Assembly (NCBI RefSeq): GCF_902833045.1
Contig: NZ_CADFDU010000002.1
Span: 496,001-560,000, forward strand
Direction of reading: 5' to 3'
Length of the DNA stretch: 64,000 nucleotides
Source: Burkholderia sp. BCC0322
GTDB taxonomy: Bacteria; Pseudomonadota; Gammaproteobacteria; Burkholderiales; Burkholderiaceae
Shown here: positions 25,684 through 34,614 of the stretch, in pieces
Layout: each line of letters begins with the position of its first letter
How positions within the stretch are numbered: position 1 is the first letter of the stretch
Notes under the pieces: model-generated
The model's input: only the letters and a program-made list of their open reading frames with translations
Database searches by the model: none
What the model was told of the DNA's origin: nothing
Position numbers and translations under genes: made by a program

Positions 25684-25986
25684 GTGAAAAAGCTCATTCC
25701 GTTCATCGCCGCCGCCGCGCTGGGCCTGGGTGCCGCAAGTGCTGCGCAAGCTCACGTGTCGATCGGGGTCGGCATCGGTATCCCGGTCGCGCCCGCGTAT
25801 CCCGTCTATGCACCGCCGCCGCCCGTGTACTACGCGCCGCCGCCTCCGCCCGTCTACTACGCACCGGCGCCGGCCTACTACGCGCCGCCGCCCGCCGTGG
25901 TCGTCGGTGGCTACTATGGTCGTCCGTACTGGCATCATGGTTATGGTTACGGCGGCTGGGGCCATCACGGCTACTGGCGTCGCTGA
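25684..25986 (+). CDS. Secreted Tyr/Pro-rich repeat protein
   Basis: A 100-residue exported protein with GTG start at 25684 behind CAGGAG. It has a signal peptide (MKKLIPFIAAAALGLGAASAAQA, cleavage after AQA near residue 23), then VYAPPPPVYYAPPPPPVYYAPAPAYY-type repeats. The C-terminus is Gly/His/Tyr/Trp-rich (GGYYGRPYWHHGYGYGGWG in part). Such short YXPPP proteins are frequent in Burkholderia and probably lie in the envelope or outer surface; no function is known. A strong terminator follows. Confidence 0.82.
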   Translation: MKKLIPFIAAAALGLGAASAAQAHVSIGVGIGIPVAPAYPVYAPPPPVYYAPPPPPVYYAPAPAYYAPPPAVVVGGYYGRPYWHHGYGYGGWGHHGYWRR

Positions 25987-26016
25987 TTCGTGCCGCGCGG
26001 CCAGGCCGCGCGTGGC

Positions 26017-26056
26017 AAAACGGCGCAACGTCCCGAGTGGGGCGCTGCGCCGTTTT
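26017..26056. terminator. Terminator after the Tyr/Pro-rich protein
   Basis: Stem AAAACGGCGCA / TGCGCCGTTTT, followed by further T residues on the plus strand, and A-rich on the left side so it can act in both directions. It lies between convergent genes. Confidence 0.82.
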
Positions 26057-26110
26057 TCTTTTGGGGCCGCGGCCTGACATCGTCGCGCGGCCCATGCAGG
26101 CCGGCCTCGA

Positions 26111-26779
26111 TTACACCGCGTGCACGATCAGGTCACGGTAGCCGCCGACGATCACGCTGTACGAGAAATACGCGAACAGCAGCGCCGACGCGATGTGACA
26201 CGCGCGCATCAGCCCGGCGCCCGCGCGCTTGCGGCCCTGGCTCGCGAGCGTGCACATGAAGAGCGTCCATGCGAGGCCGCCGAGAAAAAAGCCCGACAGG
26301 AACACCGACGCGGTGGCGGGCGTGGTCGCGCCGGCTTTCGCGATCAGCGCGCCGCCGACCGCCGCGAACCACAGGATCGCGCTCGGCGACGACATCGCGA
26401 GCAACATTCCGCGCAGGAAACTGCGCCGTGCGCTGGCGCGCGGCTGCGGCGCGTCGTCGGCATCGTCGCCGGTCGCCTTGGCCGGCGTGAGCGCTTCGCG
26501 CGCCATCTTCCACGTAAGGAACAGCAGTACCGCACCGCCGCCGATCCACACGATCCAGCGCACCGGCTCGAATTGCAGCAGCACGGCCATCCCCGCGAGC
26601 GCGAGCGCCGCGTAGACGAGATCGCCGACGCACGAGCCGATGCCGAGCCAGAAGCCCGGCCGGAAGCCGTGCGACAGCGTCAGCGACAGCATCGCGACGT
26701 TCACGAGGCCGATGTCGAGACACAGCGACAGCGACAGAAAGAAACCGTCGGACAGCATGGAGGCGGGCGGAAAGGTCAT
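26111..26779 (-). CDS. LysE-family exporter
   Basis: A 222-residue LysE/RhtB-type membrane protein with about six hydrophobic segments. Visible family features are LSLTLSHGFRPGFWLGIGSCVGDLVYAALALAG near the N-terminus (spanning helices 1-2) and SSPSAILWFAAVGGALI (the helix 4 motif). A charged loop (KATGDDADDAPQPR) separates the halves. ATG 26758 is an alternative start. Substrate is unknown. It lies 68 bp after the end of ubiD on the same strand. Confidence 0.85.
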   Translation of the reverse strand: MTFPPASMLSDGFFLSLSLCLDIGLVNVAMLSLTLSHGFRPGFWLGIGSCVGDLVYAALALAGMAVLLQFEPVRWIVWIGGGAVLLFLTWKMAREALTPAKATGDDADDAPQPRASARRSFLRGMLLAMSSPSAILWFAAVGGALIAKAGATTPATASVFLSGFFLGGLAWTLFMCTLASQGRKRAGAGLMRACHIASALLFAYFSYSVIVGGYRDLIVHAV

Positions 26780-26847
26780 CAGCTTTGTTCTTGTGGCGAT
26801 TTGTGGCAATGGCACGCCATGGGCCGGCAGGCGCCGGCCGCATGGCC

Positions 26848-28404
26848 TCAGAGACCGATCTCCTGCCAGAGCCGGTCGACGCGCGCCTTCACTGCCGCAT
26901 CCATCTCGATCGGGCGGCCCCATTCGCGGCTGGTCTCGCCGGGCCACTTGTTGGTCGCGTCGAGCCCCATCTTCGAACCGAGGCCGGCAACCGGCGACGC
27001 GAAGTCGAGATAGTCGATCGGCGTGCTGTCGACCATCACGGTGTCGCGTACCGGGTCGACGCGCGTCGTGATCGCCCAGATCACTTCCTTCCAGTCGCGG
27101 ATGTTCACGTCCTCGTCGACGACCACGATGAACTTCGTATACATGAACTGCCGCAGGAAGCTCCACACGCCGAACATCACGCGCTTCGCGTGGCCCGCGT
27201 AGCTCTTCTTCATCTGAACGATGGCCATCCGGTAGCTGCAGCCTTCGGGCGGCAGGTAGAAGTCGGTGATCTCGGTGAACTGCTTCTGCAGCAGCGGCAC
27301 GAACACCTCGTTGAGCGCGACGCCGAGCACCGCGGGCTCGTCGGGCGGCTTGCCCGTGTAGGTCGAGTGGTAGATCGCGTCGCGCCGCATCGTGATGCGC
27401 TCGACGGTGAACACCGGAAACCACTCCTGCTCGTTGTAATAGCCGGTGTGGTCGCCGTACGGGCCTTCGAGCGCGTGCTCGTACGCGGCCGAAGCATTGC
27501 CGGCCGGGCGCGGCGGTGCGCCGGCCGGAGCGGGGGCGGGCGCGCCTTCCTGCGGATAGATGAAACCTTCGAGCACGATCTCCGCGCGCGCTGGCACCTG
27601 CAGCGTGTCGACGCCGGGCGTCAGGCACTTCGCGAGCTCCGTGCGGCTGCCCCGCAGCAGGCCGGCGAACTGGTACTCGGACAGCGAATCGGGCACTGGC
27701 GTCACCGCGCCGAGCGTCGTGGCCGGATCGGCGCCGAGTACGACCGCGACCGGATACGGCTTGCCGGGGTTTTGCAGCGCGAATTCGCGGAAGTCGAGTG
27801 CGCCGCCGCGATGCGCGAGCCAGCGCATGATCAGCTTGTTGCGGCCGATCAGCTGCTGGCGGTAGATCCCGAGGTTCTGCCGCGACTTGTTCGGTCCGCG
27901 CGTGACCGTCAGGCCCCACGTGACGAGCGGTCCCGCGTCGCCGGGCCAGCAGGTCTGGATCGGCAGCCTGTTCAGGTCGACGTCGGCGCCTTCCCAGACG
28001 ATCTCCTGGCACGGCGGCGACGACACCGACTTTGGCGCCATGTCCCACACGGCCTTCGCGAGCGACAGCAGCTTGCCGGCGTCCTTCAGGCTCTTCGGCG
28101 GATCGGGTTCCTTCAATGCGGACAGCAGGCGTCCGAGATCGCGCAGCGAATCGAGCGCGGCGTCGTCACCCGCATCGACGCCCATCCCGAGCGCGACGCG
28201 GCGCGGCGTGCCGAACAGGTTGCCGAGCACCGGGAAGTCGTAGCCGGTCGGCGCGTTGAACAGCAGCGCAGGGCCGCCGGCGCGCAGCACGCGGTCGCAT
28301 AGCTCGGTCATTTCCAGCACGGGCGACACGGGCTGCGTGACGCGCCGCAGTTCGCCGAGCGCCTCGAGGCGCTGGATGAAATCGCGTAAGTCTTTGTATT
28401 TCAT
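26848..28404 (-). CDS. ubiD: Prenylated-FMN-dependent decarboxylase UbiD
   Basis: A 518-residue UbiD: decarboxylates 3-polyprenyl-4-hydroxybenzoate in ubiquinone synthesis and uses prenylated FMN from UbiX. Motifs: [21 protein letters not shown] at the N-terminus (first blocks), [37 protein letters not shown] (substrate/metal region) and the [20 protein letters not shown] segment with the catalytic E-x-R-type charges. I start at ATG 28404 (MKYKDLRDF); eight residues upstream are unlikely. An unusual Ala/Pro-rich loop ([14 protein letters not shown]) is inserted around residue 300. Confidence 0.94.
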   Translation of the reverse strand: MKYKDLRDFIQRLEALGELRRVTQPVSPVLEMTELCDRVLRAGGPALLFNAPTGYDFPVLGNLFGTPRRVALGMGVDAGDDAALDSLRDLGRLLSALKEPDPPKSLKDAGKLLSLAKAVWDMAPKSVSSPPCQEIVWEGADVDLNRLPIQTCWPGDAGPLVTWGLTVTRGPNKSRQNLGIYRQQLIGRNKLIMRWLAHRGGALDFREFALQNPGKPYPVAVVLGADPATTLGAVTPVPDSLSEYQFAGLLRGSRTELAKCLTPGVDTLQVPARAEIVLEGFIYPQEGAPAPAPAGAPPRPAGNASAAYEHALEGPYGDHTGYYNEQEWFPVFTVERITMRRDAIYHSTYTGKPPDEPAVLGVALNEVFVPLLQKQFTEITDFYLPPEGCSYRMAIVQMKKSYAGHAKRVMFGVWSFLRQFMYTKFIVVVDEDVNIRDWKEVIWAITTRVDPVRDTVMVDSTPIDYLDFASPVAGLGSKMGLDATNKWPGETSREWGRPIEMDAAVKARVDRLWQEIGL

Positions 28405-28618
28405 GAAGAAGGTCCGGGCCACCCGCAAGGCGGGCAGCGATGGGCGGGCGCAGCGGCCGGCTGCGACCCCGAATCGACCGACGATTTTACCCGCGCGGCC
28501 GCTTGCCCGCCCGACGGAGAAAAAAGTCGACTGCGCGCAAACCCTCTACGGCACGGGGATTGCGATCTTGAGAGTGCCTGTAAATTACTTTTTGTTATGA
28601 TTTCAATGTTTTATAGTG

Positions 28619-28646
28619 TTGACGATCTATAAAACCCTGCTAGAAT
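28619..28646 (+). promoter_or_regulatory. Sigma-70 promoter
   Basis: TTGACG (28619-28624), a 16-bp spacer, then TAGAAT (28641-28646), in an AT-rich tract unlike the flanking GC-rich DNA. Transcription should begin near 28653 on the plus strand, about 350 nt ahead of the lytic transglycosylase gene. Confidence 0.7.
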
Positions 28647-28652
28647 CCGCTC

Positions 28653-28792
28653 ACATTGGCTGCAGGGTAAAAGGCTTCGAGCCGCCAATCACCGATCTTT
28701 GACGCAGCGCGTCACCGTCCGCCGAATCCTGCACGGCGTATCCGACGGCTTTAGTCGTAGTCTCAGCCAGCGCCACCAGACGCTGGTTTTTT
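28653..28792 (+). ncRNA. Candidate small RNA or attenuated leader
   Basis: A promoter at 28619-28646 and an intrinsic terminator ending at 28792 delimit a transcript of about 140 nt with no credible protein. It includes GCTGCAGGGTAAAAGGC near its 5' end and several short complementary GC blocks. It may be an independent sRNA or a leader whose terminator controls read-through into the transglycosylase gene. I recognise no Rfam family; it is not 6S, tmRNA or an FMN/fluoride riboswitch. Confidence 0.4.
28767..28792 (+). terminator. Intrinsic terminator inside the leader
   Basis: Stem CCAGCG / CGCTGG with an 8-nt loop, followed directly by TTTTTT. A textbook plus-strand terminator, located between a promoter and the next gene rather than after a gene. 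Confidence 0.82.
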
Positions 28793-29000
28793 GCGTGGGT
28801 GCCACCGCGTATGCCCGCCTCGCCCAGTGTGCGAAGGTGCCGGCCCTCTTACACCGTGGCCTCGAACGGTACTTATACCGTTTCCCCGATGCCTGCACGC
28901 CCCAACCAAAGCGTGCGGCGTCGTGATTCCGCGGCGCGTTACCTGTCTCGCCTTCGAGCTGAGCGAGCCGCACGAGTCATGTTCATGGGAGATGATCTGA

Positions 29001-30110
29001 ATGAACGCTTGGTTATCGTGGCGTCCTTGTGAGCAGCATGCGCAATTCGTGCGCAGCATGCTGCGTCGCGGGACGCGTGTCAGTCACCATCTATTCAGCG
29101 TTGTCGGCTGTCTCGCTGTCGCAGTTGCGCTCGCACTGTGGCTGCTGCCAACCGTCCGCGGCACGCTCGCCGCGAAGCTGATGCCGGTCGTATCCGCGGC
29201 CGTGCAAGCCGGTCCGGCACGCCTGCTGACCGGCCATCCGCTGCCGAACTTCGCGCCCGCCGGCGCGCAGCCGCAGCAGGAAGACAGCCCCGAAACGGAC
29301 GCGCTTGCGGTCGGCCTCGACGTCGCACCGGAAGCCACCGGGCAGCAGGGCGATGCGTCCGATCCGGCCCGCAACGGCCCGTCGCCCGTCGCGCTCGCCA
29401 AACTGATTCCGACCCAGCGCGTGGCGGCCGATGCGCGTGACGACCGTGCGCTCGCATCGAATCGCGAGCAGGCGCTCGTCGCGACCTACCTGTCGCGTCG
29501 CTACCGCGTCGCACAGGAGCCGCTCGGCCAGCTCGTCAAGGCCGCGTTCCAGACCGGCCGTGACGTCGGCCTCGATCCGCTGCTGCTGCTGTCCGTGATG
29601 GCGATCGAGTCGGGCTTCAATCCGTACGCCGAAAGCGGTGTCGGCGCGAAGGGCCTGATGCAGGTCATGTCGAAGGTCCATTCCGACAAGTTCGAGTATT
29701 TCGGCGGCACCGATACCGCACTGCAGCCGCTCGCGAACCTCCAGGTCGGCGCACTCGTCCTGAAGGACTGCATCGCACGTGGCGGCTCGCTGGCGAGCGG
29801 CCTGCGCTTGTACAACGGCTCGACGAACCCCGACGACACCGCTTACGGCGCGAAGGTGATGGCCGAGCGTGCCCGCCTGCGCGACGTGGCGCACGGCCGC
29901 AGCGTGCCGGTCAACGCGCCGCAGGCGCCGGCGAAGCCGATCGTCACGGCTGCCGCGATGACGGCAGCCGCGGGCGGCGCAAAGCGCGTGCATGCGACGC
30001 TCGAAACGTCGCCGAAATCGACGGCATCGAAGGAAGCCACGTCCCAGGACGACGCGAGCGTCGATACCGCGAAGCAGTCGCACGGCGACCATTCGGAGCT
30101 TGGCGCGTAA
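29001..30110 (+). CDS. Lytic transglycosylase (SLT domain)
   Basis: A 369-residue membrane-anchored or exported murein transglycosylase that would cleave MurNAc-GlcNAc bonds with 1,6-anhydro product. The N-terminal hydrophobic segment is at about residues 33-50 (VVGCLAVAVALALWLLP). A low-complexity linker leads to the SLT domain at 165-280, with the catalytic Glu in AIESGFNPYAESGVGAKGLMQVM (in two parts), and LRLYNGSTNPDD near its end. The C-terminal 90 residues are Ala/Lys/Ser-rich and probably disordered. GGGAGA lies upstream of ATG 29001; a later start at MLRRGT is possible. Confidence 0.9.
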   Translation: MNAWLSWRPCEQHAQFVRSMLRRGTRVSHHLFSVVGCLAVAVALALWLLPTVRGTLAAKLMPVVSAAVQAGPARLLTGHPLPNFAPAGAQPQQEDSPETDALAVGLDVAPEATGQQGDASDPARNGPSPVALAKLIPTQRVAADARDDRALASNREQALVATYLSRRYRVAQEPLGQLVKAAFQTGRDVGLDPLLLLSVMAIESGFNPYAESGVGAKGLMQVMSKVHSDKFEYFGGTDTALQPLANLQVGALVLKDCIARGGSLASGLRLYNGSTNPDDTAYGAKVMAERARLRDVAHGRSVPVNAPQAPAKPIVTAAAMTAAAGGAKRVHATLETSPKSTASKEATSQDDASVDTAKQSHGDHSELGA

Positions 30111-30155
30111 CGTGCGGCGGTAACGTACCGCACGGCTGCAGCCGGCAGGCAATGA

Positions 30156-30182
30156 AAAAGGCACCCGATCCGGGTGCCTTTT
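30156..30182. terminator. Bidirectional terminator
   Basis: Stem AAAAGGCACCCG / CGGGTGCCTTTT with a 3-nt loop. A run on the left and T run on the right let it serve both the transglycosylase (plus) and the convergent aminotransferase (minus). Confidence 0.88.
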
Positions 30183-30224
30183 CGTTTTTGCCGTGCGCGG
30201 AACGGCCGCCGCACCGCCCGCGTG

Positions 30225-31421
30225 TCAGTGCTGCCCGAACAGTGTCGCGAGTCGGTCGACCGCCTCCTCGAGCCGGGAGTAGGCCGTCGCATAGGACAGG
30301 CGGATATAGTCGCGCGGTGCATGGACACCGAAGTCCATGCCGGGCACCAGCACGACCCCCGCGTCGTGCAGCATCGCCGTCGTGAGCGCGGCGCTGTCGC
30401 CGGCCGCCGGGTGGGCGACGCCGCCGCAGTGCGCATACACGTAGAACGCGCCGTCCGGCATCACGGGCACCGTGAAGCCGAGCCGTTCGAGCGCCGGCGC
30501 GATGAAGTCGCGGCGGCGCTTGAATTCGAGCCGGCGCGCCTCGTAGATGTCGAGCGCGGCCGGCTCGAAGCACGCGAGTGCCGCGTGCTGCGCGAGCGCG
30601 GACGGGCAGATGAACAGGTTCTGCGCCAGCTTTTCGAATGTGCCGACCAGCGCGGGCGGCACGACCAGCCAGCCGAGCCGCCAGCCCGTCATGCTGAAAT
30701 ACTTGGAGAAGCTGTTCACGGTGACGACGTCGTCGCCGAACGACAGCGCCGACACGGGCGCCGCGTCGTAGCTGAGCCCCTGGTAGATCTCGTCGACGAT
30801 CGTGAAGCCGCCGCGTGTGCGCACGGCTTCGACGATCCGCTTCAGCTCGTCGGGTTCGAGCGACGTGCCGGTCGGGTTCGACGGCGACGCGAGCAGCACG
30901 CCGCGCGTGCGATCGCCCCAGCGCGTGCGGACGTCGTCCTCGGTGAGCTGGAAGCGCGCGTCCGGGCCGCTCGGCACGAGCACCGCGCGGCCCTCGGCCG
31001 CCGCGACGAAGTGCCGGTTGCACGGATACGACGGGTCGGGCATCAGCACCTCGTCGTCACGCCCGACGAGCGCGAGGCACGCGAGCAGCAGCGCGGCCGA
31101 TGCGCCGGCCGTCACGACGATCCGTTCCGGACTGATCGTGAGGCCGTAGGCGCGCGCGTAGTGCGCGGCGATCGCCTCGCGCAGCGGTGCAATGCCGAGC
31201 GCGCTCGTATATTGCGTGACGCCGCGGCGCAGCGCGGCCGCGGCCGCTTCGACGACCGGCTCCGGCGCAGTGAAATCCGGCTCGCCGATGCCCATGTGGA
31301 TAACGTCGCGCCCGGACGACTCGAGACGCTGTGCCTCCTTCATCAGTTCCATCACGTAGAAGGGCTGGATCGCATCGACGCGTGCGGCGAGTCTGACGAG
31401 CGAATCGGTGGCGGTATTCAT
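30225..31421 (-). CDS. PLP-dependent class I/II aminotransferase
   Basis: A 398-residue aminotransferase of the AspC/AlaC branch. The cofactor lysine is in NSFSKYFSMTGWRLGW (about residue 238). The substrate block MGIGEPDFTAPEP, LASPSNPTGTSLEP and FTIVDEIYQGLSYD are typical of fold type I. No adjacent pathway genes identify the amino acid; it lies downstream of nusB on the same strand, past a terminator. Branch assignment (aspartate, alanine or aromatic donor) needs phylogeny. Confidence 0.9.
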   Translation of the reverse strand: MNTATDSLVRLAARVDAIQPFYVMELMKEAQRLESSGRDVIHMGIGEPDFTAPEPVVEAAAAALRRGVTQYTSALGIAPLREAIAAHYARAYGLTISPERIVVTAGASAALLLACLALVGRDDEVLMPDPSYPCNRHFVAAAEGRAVLVPSGPDARFQLTEDDVRTRWGDRTRGVLLASPSNPTGTSLEPDELKRIVEAVRTRGGFTIVDEIYQGLSYDAAPVSALSFGDDVVTVNSFSKYFSMTGWRLGWLVVPPALVGTFEKLAQNLFICPSALAQHAALACFEPAALDIYEARRLEFKRRRDFIAPALERLGFTVPVMPDGAFYVYAHCGGVAHPAAGDSAALTTAMLHDAGVVLVPGMDFGVHAPRDYIRLSYATAYSRLEEAVDRLATLFGQH

Positions 31422-31458
31422 CGGGCGGGCAGGGCGAGGGGGCGGGGCAAAAGAAAAA

Positions 31459-31478
31459 ACGGGCGCATGTGCGCCCGT
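31459..31478 (-). terminator. Terminator of the rib-nusB operon
   Basis: Inverted repeat ACGGGCGCA / TGCGCCCGT. On the minus strand it is followed by TTTTTTCTTTT, 16 bp past the nusB stop, so it ends the ribB-ribH-nusB transcript. Confidence 0.85.
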
Positions 31479-31493
31479 TCCGGATCAACGGTA

Positions 31494-31931
31494 TCAGCCG
31501 TTGCGGCGCGCCTGCGTTTCGGCGGGGCGCAGCTTCGCGGCGAGCTTGTCGAGCACGCCGTTCACGTACTTGTAGCCGTCGGAGCCGCCGAACGTCTTCG
31601 CGAGTTCGACAGCTTCGTTGATAATCACGCGGTACGGCGTTTCGACGTGGTGCGTGAGCTCGAACGTCGCGATCAGCAGCACGGCGCGTTCGACCGGCGA
31701 CAACTGGTCGATCGGACGGTCGAGCGACGGCGTCAGTGCTTCGACGAGCGTGGCGTGCTCGCGGATCACGCCGTGCAGGATCGCGTCGAGCAGCTCCTTG
31801 TCAGCCTTGTCGTAACCGAGCGCGCCGCGCAGTTGCGCGTCGATCTCGCCGGAGGACGCGTTCGACAGCAGCCACTGGTACAGCCCCTGCGTCGCCAGCT
31901 CGCGCGATTGTCGGCGGGCGCTCTTCTTCAT
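31494..31931 (-). CDS. nusB: Transcription antitermination protein NusB
   Basis: A 145-residue all-helical factor that, with NusE (S10), binds boxA RNA in rRNA antitermination. The N-terminus [18 protein letters not shown] and the C-terminal [41 protein letters not shown] block are family-specific (quoted here in part). It overlaps the ribH stop by four bases (ATGA), the common ribH-nusB arrangement. Confidence 0.96.
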   Translation of the reverse strand: MKKSARRQSRELATQGLYQWLLSNASSGEIDAQLRGALGYDKADKELLDAILHGVIREHATLVEALTPSLDRPIDQLSPVERAVLLIATFELTHHVETPYRVIINEAVELAKTFGGSDGYKYVNGVLDKLAAKLRPAETQARRNG

Positions 31932-32446
31932 GCGCGCTCCTCTTCGTCGTCTTCGTCTTCCTCTTCGTCCTCGTCGTCGTCGCCGAGCTGGTCGAGGGCC
32001 ATCGTCAGGTTGGCCATCTCGACGGCGACGCGTGCTGCGTCACGACCCTTTTCGGTCATGCGCGCGACGGCCTGCTCGTCGTTTTCGGTCGTCAGGACCG
32101 CGTTCGCGATCGGCAGGTTGAAGTCGAGGCCGATGCGGGTGATGCCCGCGCCGCTCTCGTTCGACACGAGTTCGAAGTGGTAGGTCTCGCCGCGGATCAC
32201 CGCGCCGAGTGCGATCAGCGCGTCGAACTGGCCGCTTTCCGCGAGCTTCTGCAGCGCGAGCGGGATTTCCAGCGCGCCGGGCACCGACACGAGCAGCACG
32301 TCTTCACCGGTGACGCCGAGGCGTTCCAGTTCCTCGACGCACGCGTCGGCGAGGCCGTTGCACACCGGCTCGTTGAAGCGCGATTGCACGATGCCGATAC
32401 GCAGGCCGTCGCCTTCGAGATTCGGTTGGTATTGTCCGATTTCCAT
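31928..32446 (-). CDS. ribH: 6,7-dimethyl-8-ribityllumazine synthase
   Basis: A 172-residue lumazine synthase that condenses 5-amino-6-ribitylaminouracil with dihydroxybutanone phosphate. Motifs: [51 protein letters not shown] (substrate and catalytic His region, quoted in part) and [14 protein letters not shown]. The C-terminus adds an acidic tail with almost only Asp/Glu over about 17 residues; lumazine synthases normally end soon after the last helix. The tail is translated from a repetitive tcttcgtc-type tract. It overlaps nusB. Confidence 0.96.
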   Translation of the reverse strand: MEIGQYQPNLEGDGLRIGIVQSRFNEPVCNGLADACVEELERLGVTGEDVLLVSVPGALEIPLALQKLAESGQFDALIALGAVIRGETYHFELVSNESGAGITRIGLDFNLPIANAVLTTENDEQAVARMTEKGRDAARVAVEMANLTMALDQLGDDDEDEEEDEDDEEERA

Positions 32447-32499
32447 GATCTTGTCCGTGGTGTGGATGAACGGTTATAGGGCGAAAGCGCCGTGGCGGG

Positions 32500-33642
32500 T
32501 TACGCGTGGGACGCCGGGCAGGACTTGGCTTCGGCGCCGGGCATCGGGATGAAGCCCGTGACTTCCAGGCCGTAGCCGGACATGCTGCCCAGCTTGCGCG
32601 GATTCGACAGCACCTGCATCTTGCCGACGCCGACATCGCGCAGGATCTGCGCGCCGATGCCGAACGTCTTGAAATCAACCGGCCGGCGCTTGAGCGCAGC
32701 GGCCTTTTCTTCCTCGTCGAACGCCTTGAAGACGTCGATCAGGTGTTCCTTCGTGTCGCCGCAGTTGAGCAGCACGATCACGCCGAGGTCGCGCTCCGCG
32801 ATCTCGCGCATCGCGGCGTCGAGCGTCCACGAGTGCGTCGACACGCCCGTTTCGAGCAGGTCGAGTACCGAAAGCGGCTCGTGCACGCGCACCGGCGTAT
32901 CGACGTCGGGCGACGGCGCACCGCGCACCAGCGCGATGTGCGGTGAGCCGCTCGGCTGGTCACGGTACAGCACCGCGCGGAACGTGCCGTGCGCGGTCTG
33001 CATCGTGCGCTCGGCGATCCGCTCGATGATCGATTCGGTGCGGCTGCGGTACTGGATCAGGTCGGCGATCGTGCCGATCTTCAGGTTGTGTTCCTGCGCG
33101 AACTCGATCAGGTCGGGCAGGCGCGCCATCGTGCCGTCGTCCTTGATGATCTCGCAGATCACCGCGGCCGGCGTGAGGCCCGCGAGCGCGGTGAAGTCGC
33201 AACCGGCCTCGGTGTGGCCGGCACGCACGAGCACGCCGCCCGGCTGCGCCATGATCGGGAACACGTGACCCGGCTGCACGATATGCTCGGGGCGTACGTC
33301 GTGCGCGACGGCCGTGGCGATCGTGTGTGCACGGTCGGCAGCCGAGATGCCGGTCGTCACGCCTTCTGCCGCTTCGATGCTGACCGTGAAGGCGGTGCCG
33401 TACTGCGTGCCGTTGCGGTAGGTCATCAGCGGCAGGTGCAACTGCTTGCAGCGTTCCTGCGTCAACGTCAGACAAACCAGGCCGCGGCCGTACTTGGCCA
33501 TGAAGTTGATCGCTTCCGGCGTGACGAATTCGGCGGCGATCACGAGGTCGCCCTCGTTTTCGCGGTCTTCTTCGTCGACCAGGATCACCATCCGGCCGGC
33601 TTTCAGCTCGGCGATGATGTCGAGCGTGGAGGCGAGCGTCAT
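32500..33642 (-). CDS. ribB: 3,4-dihydroxy-2-butanone-4-phosphate synthase with degenerate GCH II domain (RibBX type)
   Basis: A 380-residue protein. Residues 1-205 are the RibB domain ([33 protein letters not shown] region, [22 protein letters not shown]), which forms dihydroxybutanone phosphate from ribulose 5-phosphate. The C-terminal half aligns with GTP cyclohydrolase II, but the zinc cysteines C-x10-C-x-C are missing: the region reads [14 protein letters not shown]. The domain is therefore very probably catalytically dead, as in the RibBX class known in proteobacteria. A separate ribA is expected elsewhere. First gene of ribB-ribH-nusB. Confidence 0.93.
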   Translation of the reverse strand: MTLASTLDIIAELKAGRMVILVDEEDRENEGDLVIAAEFVTPEAINFMAKYGRGLVCLTLTQERCKQLHLPLMTYRNGTQYGTAFTVSIEAAEGVTTGISAADRAHTIATAVAHDVRPEHIVQPGHVFPIMAQPGGVLVRAGHTEAGCDFTALAGLTPAAVICEIIKDDGTMARLPDLIEFAQEHNLKIGTIADLIQYRSRTESIIERIAERTMQTAHGTFRAVLYRDQPSGSPHIALVRGAPSPDVDTPVRVHEPLSVLDLLETGVSTHSWTLDAAMREIAERDLGVIVLLNCGDTKEHLIDVFKAFDEEEKAAALKRRPVDFKTFGIGAQILRDVGVGKMQVLSNPRKLGSMSGYGLEVTGFIPMPGAEAKSCPASHA

Positions 33643-33832
33643 AAGGGGGCGAGAAAGAGGAAAGTGCGTATTTTACGCCAGCCGGACGGCGTTTCGGCTG
33701 GCATGGGTCGCGCGCCGCCAGCAAGCGCTCCGGAAAGCGCTGCGGCCGGCTTGCGCGGCAGACCTGGCGCCGCCGTGCGCTGTCTGCCCGCGGGGGCCGG
33801 CGGCGGCGGGCCGGGCATTGCCCGGCCGCGCG

Positions 33833-34351
33833 TCAGGCGTGCTGGTCGCGCCCGCCCAGGTAGTCGAGCTTGCCGAGCTCGACGCCGCTGTGGCGCAGGA
33901 TGTCGTACGCGGTCGTCACGTGGAAGAAGAAATTGGGCAGCACGAAATTCAGCAGGTACGACTGGCCGCTGAACTCGATCGGGCCGACACGCATCTTCAG
34001 CACGATCTGGCGCGCCTCGCTGCCGTCGATCTGCGCGGCGTCGAAGCTTTTCAGGTAGTCGATCGTCTTCTGGATGCGTGCGTGCAGTTCGTCGAAGGTC
34101 TGCTCGACGTCCGGGAAGCTCGGGATCTCGACATCGGCGAGGCGCGCGGCGCAGCCCTTGGCCGTGTCCGTCGCGATGTAGACCTGGCGGACGAGCGGCA
34201 GCATGTCCGGGTACAGGCGGGCGCCGATGAACACCGACGGATCGATCTGCTTTTCGGCCGCGTGCGCCTGCGCCTTGCCGAGGATGTGCTGCAGGTTGGT
34301 CAGGCCACGGATCAGCACGGGCACGGAAGCTTGGTACATCGAGATGGACAT
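33833..34351 (-). CDS. DUF1993-family protein
   Basis: A 172-residue helical protein of the DUF1993/YcgM-like group. It starts [17 protein letters not shown] and includes [21 protein letters not shown] and [25 protein letters not shown]. Some metal-binding DinB-like relatives have a His triad, but here only one His in the C-terminal helix is evident. ATG 34351 is chosen because AAGGAG lies about nine bases upstream. No function is known. It lies upstream of ribB on the same strand but is separated by 190 bp with a hairpin. Confidence 0.85.
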   Translation of the reverse strand: MSISMYQASVPVLIRGLTNLQHILGKAQAHAAEKQIDPSVFIGARLYPDMLPLVRQVYIATDTAKGCAARLADVEIPSFPDVEQTFDELHARIQKTIDYLKSFDAAQIDGSEARQIVLKMRVGPIEFSGQSYLLNFVLPNFFFHVTTAYDILRHSGVELGKLDYLGGRDQHA

Positions 34352-34614
34352 GGGGACGACTCCTTGAAGAAGAGGGTGGCCGCTACGCGGCGCGCCGTGC
34401 GTTGCGGCGTTGAATCCGCTGTCGACGCATCTTAGCGCGGCGGCGTGACCCGTGCGCGTCGTTGGCCATTCGGTCAGGTGTTGGCTGAGCGAATGGCCGG
34501 TGGATCCGACACAGTCGTCCCGATTGCACCGGAATACCGCCCCTCGCAGGCATCGCGCATCCGTCCGCAAAAAGTCGTATCATGAAACACGAAACATGAA
34601 GTAATGGAGACCCC

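Larger units (their letters stand above)
28405..29000. other. Divergent regulatory region upstream of the lytic transglycosylase
   Basis: Nearly 600 bp without an established gene. It contains a sigma-70 promoter (28619-28646) inside an AT-rich block (28560-28650), a strong intrinsic terminator (28767-28792), and then about 200 bp to the next start. A 77-codon frame at 28799-29032, overlapping the transglycosylase start, is open but unrecognised. The ubiD promoter must lie at the left edge. Confidence 0.6.

Noticed and set aside
33643-33832. FMN riboswitch ahead of ribB
   Set aside because: The conserved RFN segments are absent; only a GC hairpin (33676-33701) is seen.
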